Shown: positions 32,778-42,661 of the stretch, one piece after another
Numbering within the stretch: position 1 is the first letter of the stretch
How the letters are laid out: every line of letters starts with the position of its first letter
Assembly (NCBI GenBank): GCA_022457065.1
Contig: JAJGBQ010000004.1
Span: 2,480,001 to 2,544,000 of the forward strand
DNA: 64,000 nt
Reading direction: 5' to 3'
Source of the DNA: Curvularia sp. ZM96
Lineage: Eukaryota; Ascomycota; Dothideomycetes; Pleosporales; Pleosporaceae
The notes under the pieces: model-generated
What the model was told of the DNA's origin: nothing
The model's input: only the letters and a program-made list of their open reading frames with translations
Databases searched by the model: none
Program-made: the position numbers and the translations under genes

Positions 32778-34966
32778 TCAAAAGCCGTCCTGACTAGCGT
32801 ACTCTGGTGTTGCTTGCTTAACCCCAAACTTGTTGCTCAGAATGATAAACTGCCCCACGAGTATCATTTGGCTCCACTTCGGTCTGCTTCCATCGTAAAT
32901 GGCATCATGAAGCAAGTCCTTGCACTTGTCCCATTCCAAGAACCCAAGTTTTTCCACATTCTCCTTTGTAATCAGTTTCGCAAACAACTTGTGCACGGGG
33001 CCATCCGGTTTGTATTGCACAGGGGCGGAGAAAGGGTGCTTTTTACGGGTATACAGTTCCGGAGTGATGAACGGCTTCATAGCTTCCTTGAGAATCCACT
33101 TCTCACTAAAGGAGCGAGTGGAAGGGTCATAGTGCAGTTTCATAGAGGGTGGCAGTGCCATAGCGTATTCTGTAAGGCGATGGTCGAGAAATGGTTGGCG
33201 GCCCTCCACGCTGTGGGCCATCTCACAGCGATCGCCAAGGACGGTGAGGAGACCATTTGCGAGACTCGATTTTGTCCAGATGTAGAGCGATGTGTGCAAC
33301 GGGTGCCATTTGTGCGCCATGAGATCGCGAGTGCAGCCATCGATAGAGTTGACAGCTGTTAGACGTTTGTCACTTGTACCAAATTCGCTCGATACCCAAG
33401 GTGCGAATAGAGCATCGCGGAGGGAAGCGGTCTGAGTGAAGCCAAGGAACGAAGTATTGTTTACTTGAGCACGCACCGCAGCGGATGTCGAGAGGTCTTT
33501 AGGCCCAGAAGTCTCTGAACCTTCGAGCTGGTTGAAAGTGGCTATGCGATCGTCTTCCGAGAGTGCGGTGTTTGGCCATGATGCGTCAGCTTCGCGAACA
33601 AAGTCGGTAAGAAGCTCGCGATAGCCGGCAAAGTGCTCGTCTGAACCCTCACCCGTCAGGACTACTTTAATGCCTGCATCACTGGTAGTCTTGGATAACA
33701 GGAATTTCCCTACTGTACCCAGGTCTGTCACGGCTGCCTCGTTGTGCCAAACTGCATCTTCGATATTAGCAGCAAAGTTTTCCTCAGTCATCTCGCAGTG
33801 ATGCATCTTTACTCCAAGCCATTCGGCAGTCCGGCGAGCAATAGGCTCTTCGTCATGTTCTTCGCCTATGAACTTGACGCTGAAGCAATTCATCCGCTCG
33901 GATGCTGGCGCAGTGCCCAATCGTGCGCCTTCAGTGTCCATCAGGTGCTTGACCATCCCTGCTATTGCACTAGAGTCGATACCTCCACTCAAAAAGACTC
34001 CAATGGGTACATCAGCGCGAAGACGATCTCGAACAGCATCCAGCAGTCGTTCGCGAACACCTTCGATCATTTCCTTCTCACTCCGTCTTTCCACTTCTCG
34101 CTGCAAATCGTCAGTGGCGTTTCCTACTGGATGAGCTGCAAAGTACCTTGTCTTTGAATTGAACATCCCAATATTTATATTGCGATATTGTATTGAAAGA
34201 TCTGCACACCAGATAATGACCAGGCAATATCTTCGACACGCCCTGGAAGATGGTTCGTCCATCGCAGAGCCAGCCGACATCTTTGATACTTTGCACGTCC
34301 CATTCCGGTTTCCATCCAAATGGAAGGAAAGCCTTCATTTCAGAAGCAACCTAGACAACAAATGTAAGTGTCACCTAGGTTCTATCAAGCGAGCATAACC
34401 ATACCAAAAGTTTTCCATTTAGAATGGTATAGTACATCGGCTTGATCGCATACCGATCGCATGCCGCAATAAACGTCTGAGCAAGAGAGTCATATAGACA
34501 TAATGAGAACTCTCCACGCAAGTGTGACAAGAACGATAAGCCATGCTTCTTATACAAGGCCAGCGCAATCTCCGAGTCGGAACGGCTCTTGAATTTGTAG
34601 CCTTCGCGGCTAAGAGTCTCTCTGATACCTTCATATCCGTAGAGCTCTCCATTAACAACTGCGTGAACCGTTCCCTCTGGGTCATGAAATGGTTGCTCGC
34701 CTTCTGGATTCAGATCGACGATGGCTAGTCGGTTGTGGCCAAGAGCTGTAGGATAAAAGGAGTTATTCACGTGTCGCTGCTGGAACAAGTTAAATACGAA
34801 TCCACATACCCACACGACAGTTTTCGCTAATCCAGTGGCCATTTGCATCAGGTCCGCGATGTTTAATGGTATCCAGACTCTTTTCAAAGGTCTTGCTTAA
34901 CTCGGTATGCTCCTTTGCTAATGGCCCATGACCCCGCAATGCAACCGCGCAAGTGATGCCGCACAT
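32778..34966 (-). CDS. Asparagine synthetase (glutamine-hydrolysing), long fungal type
   Basis: Four exons (34966-34810, 34745-34405, 34350-34147, 34100-32778; introns 64, 54 and 46 bp) encode 674 aa. The start places the nucleophile Cys2 in MCGITCAVALRG, as needed for the class II glutaminase domain; HRGPDANG, VALGHNRLAIVDL and VVNGELYGYEGI are its further motifs. The synthetase domain has the ATP-pyrophosphatase loop SGGIDSS (272-278), and later GEGSDEHFAGY and EGRQPFLDHRLTEY. It makes asparagine from aspartate, glutamine and ATP in the cytosol. The length and N-terminal sequence (ITCAVALRG instead of IFAVYG) put it in the longer, AsnB-like group found in some fungi beside the housekeeping Asn2, so it may not be the only copy. 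The third intron contains an internal AG that would give a frameshift if used. A small secreted-protein gene lies 268 bp upstream. Confidence 0.9.
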
Positions 34967-35234
34967 GATTTCGTAATGTGAGAGTTCCAAAACAAGAGGT
35001 TGCACAAAGTGTAATCATGCCCATGGCCTCGGAGTCCAGAGATGGATTTAGCTATGACGTATATGGCGGAAGCTATTGGCTTAGTCGCTCAATGAGAGGG
35101 GGCGAGGGGGTTGTTCTAGATAAGCTCGCCATCATCACACCAAGCACCGATTTCAGCTCCAACTTCCACACAATCCCTCATACATCCCAATCCCACACTC
35201 TTACATCTACGAATCAATTCAGCATACATTCAAA

Positions 35235-35489
35235 ATGAAGCTCAACACCGTCACCAAAGCAAGCGTTGCACTGCTCACCCTTACCGCTCAAGTCTCCGCC
35301 GGCCCTGCCGGCTACGGCATATGCCAGGCAGGCTGTGCGTCAGTCGTGATGGCATGCTACGCCGCGGCTGGGTGTACCTGGGGTGCCACGATGGGTGCTA
35401 CGGCTCCTGCTTCCATTCTTGCCTGCAACTCTGCGTTTGGCACATGTCAGGCTGCGTGTGCGGCGGTACTGTTGTCACCTACGCCCTAG
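35235..35489 (+). CDS. Small secreted cysteine-rich protein, unknown function
   Basis: A single exon encodes 84 aa. A clear signal peptide (MKLNTVTKASVALLTLTAQ, cleavage after about residue 22 at VSA) leaves a mature peptide of about 62 residues rich in Ala, Gly and Cys. It starts GPAGYGICQAGC and contains seven cysteines (patterns CxxxC, AGC, LAC, GTC and AAC). Small fungal proteins starting GPAxYGxCQxGC with an Ala/Gly body recur in many ascomycetes and basidiomycetes; their role is unknown. An odd cysteine number in the mature form is unusual for fully oxidised proteins. The name effector would be inference only. Confidence 0.72.
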   Translation: MKLNTVTKASVALLTLTAQVSAGPAGYGICQAGCASVVMACYAAAGCTWGATMGATAPASILACNSAFGTCQAACAAVLLSPTP

Positions 35490-35885
35490 AGAACATGGCG
35501 GACTCAGCCGGTTATTCACTTAATTGTGGGTTGGTCTGGCACCGATGGGTTTTGTGAAAACTTGAGAAAGTCGAGAACTGGGGATGATCGAATCTCACTA
35601 GATGACAAGCAAGGGAGGAAACACAGGATGTAAGGCGTGGATAAAGACAAGTAAGTGGTCACGGGGGATGATCTAGAAACATCGATGGATCGACCGCACA
35701 TAGCGGAGTATTATCCTGTTTTCTACATTGGAGTGTGGTACATGGATTTATCTACACTACCCATTCGACCTACACATACTGCAATATGGACGCGGCAACG
35801 TCATGCTGTAACACATGAGTCTTTACATTCATTAGTAGATAGAGAGGCACTGAATGCAAGATGCCCCACGTTTCAGTACAGCACT
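35490..35885. other. Convergent 3' intergenic region
   Basis: 396 bp lie between the stop of the small secreted protein and the stop of Xrn1. No gene, RNA or repeat was seen. Confidence 0.6.
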
Positions 35886-38800
35886 CTACTGGGCAGCAGC
35901 GGGTGCACCGCCCCTGGGACCACCTCGGCCACGCGGTCCCCCACGTCCACGTCCTCGACCCCTTCCGCCACGTCCACCGTCAAGGTTGGCTGGAGGTGGG
36001 ACGTGGGAGTAGTTTCGCGGTTGAAAGTTGGGGTTGTTTGGGACAACACCCTCGGCTGGGTCAGTGTTGTCGACGATGGTAAAGCCGCCACGGTTACCCT
36101 TGAAACCTCCACGTCCGCGAGGCACAAAATCCGCAGAACCACCTCGGAGATTGCCGCGATGATTTCCGTTTGGAACGTGGTGGTTTTCTTGAGAACGCTG
36201 GCCGTTCATTTGGCCCCCACGAGGCGCATAACCACCGCGGCCGCCACGGGGCGGTCCGCCGTGGATCGGGAGGGTTTGCTGTTGACCTTGAGGAACCGGG
36301 CTTTGTCGGGGAGCCATGCCACCTCCACGTCCATTGACGTTACCGAAAGCTCCTCGGTAGGAACCACGGAGAGGCGGTGGTGTGCTTGCTGGTACCAGCT
36401 GAGGTCCACCGGGAGCACCAATACGAGGCACGGTGTATGACTGTGGCGCTTGTTGTGGGCGCCTGGCAGCAGCAGCACTTGAGTAATGAACAACCTGCTG
36501 ATCAGTCATGTTGAGGACAGCAGTTGCTGGAACAGTAGATCCCCTGAACGGTGAGCAGCGGTCACCAAGAGATGTACCACTCATGAATGTTGTATCAAAG
36601 ACGACGTCCAGCAACAGCACGCGAGCCGTGCGTGTCTTGCCGACAACGGTACCCGATGATCCGATTGGCACTCTTCCAGAATCCTGCACGTAAACAATGC
36701 GGTCACCAATACTGAAGGTCTGGTGGCCCAATCGTTGCTCTGCATCTGACGGCTTCAACAAGGCGACACGAGGCACCTTCGAGACCTTCTTAGGTTCAAC
36801 GTCTTGGGTGAGGGGGAGGTTGGCATCCGCAGCCTGCTCAATCAGCTTGACGGTGTCGGAATCAAGCTGTTCAGCATCCAAGGGAACCTTCTCAAAACTC
36901 TTAGTTTGAACCTCCTTCAACCAAGCTCCGATTTCCTTGACTTTCTGTTTTGCGATCTCAGGTGGGTAAAAGTCAGTGTCTTCCCAGCCATCTCCTGTAG
37001 GGTTGTTGATGATGGCAGCCACAAATTCGGGAAACTTGATCATGTAATTGGCAAGCAGAGCCATAGCCTTCTGGCTGTACTCCCATCCGTTGGCGGACTT
37101 CCTCGAGTATCCCAAGACCTTTAGTTTCTTCGCCTCGAATTTGAGGTTCAGGCCAAGGTTAAGCTTGAGACCACTGGAGTTGACGTTGAAGGACGATGTG
37201 AGTTTCGACAGAGCAAGTGGTGGCATATTCAGCTGCTTAGCCACAATGTAAGACGGCAGGTAAGGAGTAGCTTTTTCAGCCATGCTCACAACCTCGCGAC
37301 CGAAGTGTGGCTCCTGTTTCTTGAGCTTGGCTACCATGATCGTAGCCTTGTTATCGGCATGGCTAATGACTTGCAGAGGGCGACCATAGGCGTAATCTCC
37401 AAGATAGAAAGCTCTAGCACCAACAGGGAACTCTTCCTCAATGGGTAAAGCCTCCTTCTCCAGGAATCGAGCGTCCGGGCTGGCAACTTCGTCGACTATG
37501 GTCTGGGTGGCATACTCAGCTTGCAGCCCAGCAACCTCACCATATTCCTTGATCGTTGCACCCTCGTCAGTCTTCCGGAGTCCTTTGAGCATTTCTACAT
37601 GCACGAGTGACTCGATCTCTCCAATATTGATACCGAGACGCTTGCTGTATTGAGTCTCGATGCGGTTCGCGGTCTTCTTCCAATCGGAGATTTCTTGGGG
37701 TCCATGTGGGATGGCAACAGGAACGGGTGGACCACTCTCAGGAAGTACATAGTCGAACAATTCATCCGATACCTTGACCACCTTTGCCTCGTGCAGGAAC
37801 GGGTACCCAACGTGAACAGCCTTTCCAAGCTTTTCTTGCGCATGCGACACCGGCTGTCGAGGCGCAGTATCCAGTAGTGTAATAACCATGCTTTCGTTCC
37901 TGCTGTCCTGTTGGAAGACGTTGACGCCTGCAAACTCAAGCTTCCCGTGAAAGGGGAGGACTTTCAAACTAGGAAAACCTGCCAAGGCCTCTGCGCCCAT
38001 CTTGACACCATCCATAAGACCGATGTAGTACTCCAATCCTTCCATGGTGGGCAGATCGAAAATGTTCTCGATACATTTGCAGTGTGGAAGGTCGGGGAAG
38101 ATGCCTGGCAGAGACGATGGGTAAATGAAGTCGAGGTCCTTGGCGTAACTAAACTTGAGTGATACACCGAATGTGTTGCGGGCTTTCTCATCTGGAGTCA
38201 GTTGGTCCTCTTTCGTAGCCATGGCCTTGAGCAAGCGATCTTCTTGAATGAATGGAATCTTGACAACGGCCTCCCAATCCTGCTTCTTTCCATTCATATC
38301 CAAAGTGAAATCCCGGGGGTAGAAGTCGATGATAGGCGAGTCCTCACTCGTCATGAGGGGGTGGTATGCTTTCGGTACAATGCTCTTACTGCGGTCGGGA
38401 AGAACACCCATCAGCTGCTGATAAGGCTTGAATGGTTGACCGAGTTTGAAGTTGATGTCTGCCTTCAAACCCCGCTTGACATCAGAGATCATAGGCGAAT
38501 AGTGGTAGCCGTAGTACCACGGCCACGATGCCACTCCGCGGTAGTAGTAGTAGAGAACCCACTGCAGTCCTTGAACGTAGTTCTCCGTCAGCTTGCGAAG
38601 CTCTTCCTCGTTGCTGCGATCCCAATCAAATTTACTCTTGTAATAGTTGTTCTTCCAGGCCTCGAACTTCTCATCGTACTTCTTTTGCATCTCAGATTGG
38701 GCATCCTCAGATGAGATATCAACAATCTTGGCCTTCTCGTATTTCTGCACGACACGTGCAACTGCCTTGGCAGATTCGTCTTCCATTTCATCTTCCTCAT

Positions 38801-40234
38801 CCGAGTCACCCTCGACCAGCTTAGGCGGGGGTGTGATCTGGAGATGACGATCGCCGTCATCATTCTGGACAGTTTTCCAGGGTAGATGGAGCTTGTCTGC
38901 AAGCTCCTGTACGAATTTTCGGTCGTCTGCTGGTAGAGAGACGGGAAGATCCAGGGGAGCCTGCTCCTTCTTGCCCAAGTAATTATCCAGCCAGCTCTTG
39001 ACCTGATCGAACAAAGCCTTTTGTTGAGTAGTCATGACAACTGTGCCGCGTTTCGCCGTCTTCTTCATTACATCCTCCTTCTCGAGACGCTTGCCCTTAA
39101 ACCAAGCAGCGTCGGCGTTTTCAGATTCAAAATGACGGTATTCAATGTTTGCGAGTTCATCCAATAACACGGCTAAACGCTCCATGTTGATGACACCCCC
39201 TTCATTGATGTATCCCTTACCCTTGGGTAAAACCGTCTTGTAAACATTGAACATCAGGGCCAAGGCGCCCTCATTAATATGCAAATGCGGAAGATTGGGA
39301 AGGAAATCGTTACCGACAAAGAAAGCCATTAGGATAAAGTCGTCAATAACACGCTCCATGTCAAACGGAAAGCTGAGGGCGCCGGGCTCCTCCAGCTCTT
39401 GAAATTCAAGTTCCAAGTACTCCCGAACGATGCAGAGGTGCATTAGGTAAAAGTTCTGGTGCTCCAATTCCTTGGACTTGGTCTGGCTCTGGCGACCAAA
39501 AGTCACTTCTTCTCGCAGCAAACTGAAGTGGGGGTCATGGCTGAGCAGACCCAACATGATCAAGTCTGCATCAAGACCGTACAAGCAGTGGCGGCGATTC
39601 GGGTCGTACCCCGGCTGTGCCTTTGCCTGACGGATGTATTCCATGATCTTGTGCTCGCCCTCTCCAGGGACTTCGTGGCCTGACAGCACGACTTCCACGC
39701 CCTGCCAGTCGATGTCCTCGGAGACCTTCTTGTTGATGAAGTACTTGAGCTGTTGCGTAAGCTTTGCCATGAACGCAGTGCCTGGGGTGATGCAGTTGCT
39801 ATCGAACGCCTCCTCGGTCGGCATCTCAACGCCTTCGCGGATAGCCTTCTCCCGAGCCTTTTCAGCATCGAGAGCCGTGCGGAAGCGTCGCGCGCGCTGC
39901 TGGTTCATCTTGGCACGCGGGGCGACACCATCGATGGCCATGAAAAAGAGCTGCTTGGGCTTAATTTTGCCAAACAAGTGCTCGATATAGTTGAAGATGC
40001 TGATGAACATCTGCTCTTCCGATTTACGGGCGGTAACGCTGTCGGAATCGTTGTGGGTACAGTTGTGGATGATGCCATTCATATCAAGCTATGACTGTTA
40101 GACCTGGGCATCAATGACAGCATGGAATCTCTTACATAAAGACAGTCGAACTCCGGAATGCGGTTCTCGGCAATGAGCTGCGAGATGCCCGGATACCGTT
40201 CGGACATCCATCGAAAGAACTTGGGGACACCCAT
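35886..40234 (-). CDS. XRN1: 5'-3' exoribonuclease 1 (Xrn1/Kem1)
   Basis: Two exons (40234-40136, 40088-35886; intron 47 bp) encode 1433 aa. The invariant N-terminus MGVPKFFRWMSERYP is followed across the intron by DCLYLDMNGIIHNCTH, then DGVAPRAKMNQQRARRF, GEGEHKIMEYIR, LYGLDADLIMLGLL and FFVGNDFLPNLPHLHI, which together supply the acidic Mg-binding residues and the 5'-phosphate pocket. The second conserved region (VQGLQWVLYYYYRGVASWPW) and the Xrn1-specific D1-D4 domains follow. The C-terminal 150 residues are RGG/Gly-rich (GGRGGRGRGRGRGGPRGRGG), where RNA or partner binding is expected. Xrn1 degrades decapped mRNA in the cytoplasm and P-bodies. The long C-terminal domain and absence of a nuclear Rat1-type tail favour Xrn1 over Rat1. 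Its start is divergent from Hat2 across 435 bp. Confidence 0.96.
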
Positions 40235-40669
40235 GGCTGCTGCTACTGTCGAGCAATGGCTGAGAAATAAATGACAAGGCGGCAAGGCGGCAAGGCGACC
40301 TATGCAATGACTGTGTTACTTGGTAAGCAATTTGGGTCGCAAAAGGCGAACAAAAAGAGGTCCGGCAGGAACAGAGAGAGGCGCGCAAAGGCGCTGAGGG
40401 GGCTGAGGCAGCAGAAAGGGGGGGTGGCGGTTCTCGACGCTGGGGTCTTCAAAGAGGTCAAGTCAAGATGGCGAAGGCAATGGATATACAGACGGCGACT
40501 GCCAAGCAAGTGGGGCGCCCGCCGATCAGCACCCCGGCCGATTGGCCTGAACGCGCGAACTCGCATCGCGTCGTGCGCCGGAGCTTTCACGCTTCACACC
40601 TCCACGTTCTGCGACAGCACGTGTTTTCTGGCAACGCAAACGCCTAGTGACAACTCAATCACAACTAAA
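40235..40669. promoter_or_regulatory. Shared divergent promoter region, XRN1 / HAT2
   Basis: 435 bp lie between opposite starts and carry both promoters. No named motif is assigned. Confidence 0.5.
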
Positions 40670-42273
40670 ATGGACGAGACAATGAGCGGTAAGTCACGAG
40701 CGTTTGCACGCCTGTCGTCTGCAGCGATAGTCCATCAATGACGCCACGCGCTGGACAATTCACCGTCCTGGTTTTGTCTGTCTCCACAAGCGTTGTTTGT
40801 TCGCCTGTGTGATACACTGCACGCAACGTTGTAGTGTATAAGAGCTAGCATAAGGCTTGCTTTTGCTCACCCATGCTCCAGACGACTTGAGCGAGATAAA
40901 CAATCGCAAGATTCTTTGAGTTGATACTGACACCGCCATGGCAGACGCTCACGATTCGCATGAGATGGATGACCAAGAACAGGTCGAACAGAAGATCATC
41001 AACGAGGAGTACAAGATATGGAAGAAGAACTCTGTATTCCTGTATGATATGCTGTACGGCCGCGCCCTCGAGTGGCCCACTCTCACAACGCAATGGCTTC
41101 CAGACAAGAAGCCTGTTGAAGGCACAAACATGAGCCAGCACCGCGTTATCCTCGGCACCCACACCTCGAACCAGGCACAAAACTACCTTCAGATCGCCCA
41201 CTGCGAAATACCCGACTTCCGCGAGCCCGACCTGTCAGAGCTGAACGAGGAGCGGGGAGAGATTGGCGGACACGGCAACGCGAAACGTCCCTTCGACTTC
41301 AAGATTGTCCAGAAGATCAACCACCCAGGCGAAGTCAACAAGGCTCGATACCAGCCTCAGAATCCAGACATCATAGCATCCTTATGCGTGGACGGCAAAG
41401 TCCTGGTCTTCGATCGAACCAAGCATCCATTACAGCCAAAGGACGATTCGATCAAGTTCGAGGCTGAGCTCGTTGGACACAGCAAGGAGGGCTTTGGATT
41501 GAGCTGGAGTCCTCTCAAGGAAGGACACCTGGTGACTGGTAACGAGGATACCACAGTTAAGACCTGGGACCTCAAATCCGGTTTCTCCAAGAGCAACAAG
41601 ACCATCAGCCCCACGGCGACATACAATGTTCACAGTGCGACTGTAAACGATGTTCAATATCACCCCATTCACAACTTCCTGATTGGAACCGCATCTGATG
41701 ACCTCACGTGGCAAATCATCGACACCCGTATGGAGACGCACAAGAAGGCTTTGTATAGGAAGGAGGCGCACGAAGATGCGGTCAACTGCATTTCATTCCA
41801 CCCAGAGTTTGAGAGTACTTTTGCAACAGGGTCTGCAGACAAGACTGTCGGTATCTGGGATCTGAGGAATTTCGAGAAGAAGCTCCACAGCCTGCAGAGC
41901 CATCGCGCAGACGTCATCGGTCTGCAATGGCACCCGCAAGACGCTGCCATTCTTGCAAGCTCCAGCTACGACCGTCGCATCTGCATGTGGGATCTCAGCA
42001 AGATTGGCTCGGAGCAGACAGAGGAAGAGGCCGAGGACGGTCCACCTGAACTGTAAGTTGAGCCGAATATACCTACAGAAACATACTAACTATCACAGAC
42101 TCTTCATGCACGGTGGCTTCACAAACCGCATCTGCGACTTTGATTGGAACAAGAACGACCCTTGGCTCATGATGGGCGCTGCCGAGGACAACCAACTTCA
42201 GATCTTCCGTCCTTCGCGCAAACTCGTTGAGCCACTCAAGAAGAGTGTAAACCACGGAGAGGTTTCAGACTGA
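40670..42273 (+). CDS. HAT2: Histone acetyltransferase type B subunit 2 (Hat2, RbAp46/48-like WD40 protein)
   Basis: Three exons (40670-40688, 40945-42052, 42099-42273; introns 256 and 46 bp) encode 433 aa. The N-terminal helix EQKIINEEYKIWKKN, then FLYDMLYGRALEWPTLTTQW, is the CAF1C/H4-binding signature. Seven WD repeats follow, such as DTTVKTWDL, ADKTVGIWDLRNF and YDRRICMWDLSKI, and the last blade ends GAAEDNQLQIFRP. The protein binds histone H4 and stimulates Hat1 acetylation of new H4; paralogous roles in CAF-1 and other complexes are known. A seven-codon first exon with a GTAAGT donor and a CTGAC branch site 18 bases before its acceptor fits well. An ATG 7 bases before that acceptor (40938) would give an alternative 429-aa start in the same frame. 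Confidence 0.92.
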
Positions 42274-42661
42274 GCGCCTTTTGTTCACGTGCCCCACTTC
42301 CAAGACGGCAAACAGAGGGGTATGTTTGCCAAGTTCATTCATGGACCTTAGTGGCTGCCAGAGAAGATGGCCTAGTGGGTGAGAAAAGCGGTTAGCACGA
42401 ATGCGAAGAATATACCATGTAAATGACATTACCATAGTCAGAAGCCTAGAAGGCGGCACTTCTCGCTATTCTGTTCCAAGTCCTCCACCCACGCAATCTT
42501 CATTTGCAACAAAGAGCGAAAAGAATCCTTTCATCGGGCGCAGAAATCTCATGATATCCTTGTTTTGAAAAAACAACACACCATACGTCAGCAGTAGATA
42601 AATCCAATGAAACCTCAGATTTTGAACACAAGCGTCACGTTCTTTAATTCAATAAGCCCAT
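42274..42661. other. Convergent 3' intergenic region
   Basis: 388 bp lie between the Hat2 and glucosaminidase stop codons. No gene, RNA or repeat was seen. Confidence 0.6.

Noticed and set aside
35655..36440. Plus-strand 261-codon frame opposite the 3' end of Xrn1
   Set aside because: It overlaps the RGG-encoding end of Xrn1 and reflects its composition; no independent support exists.
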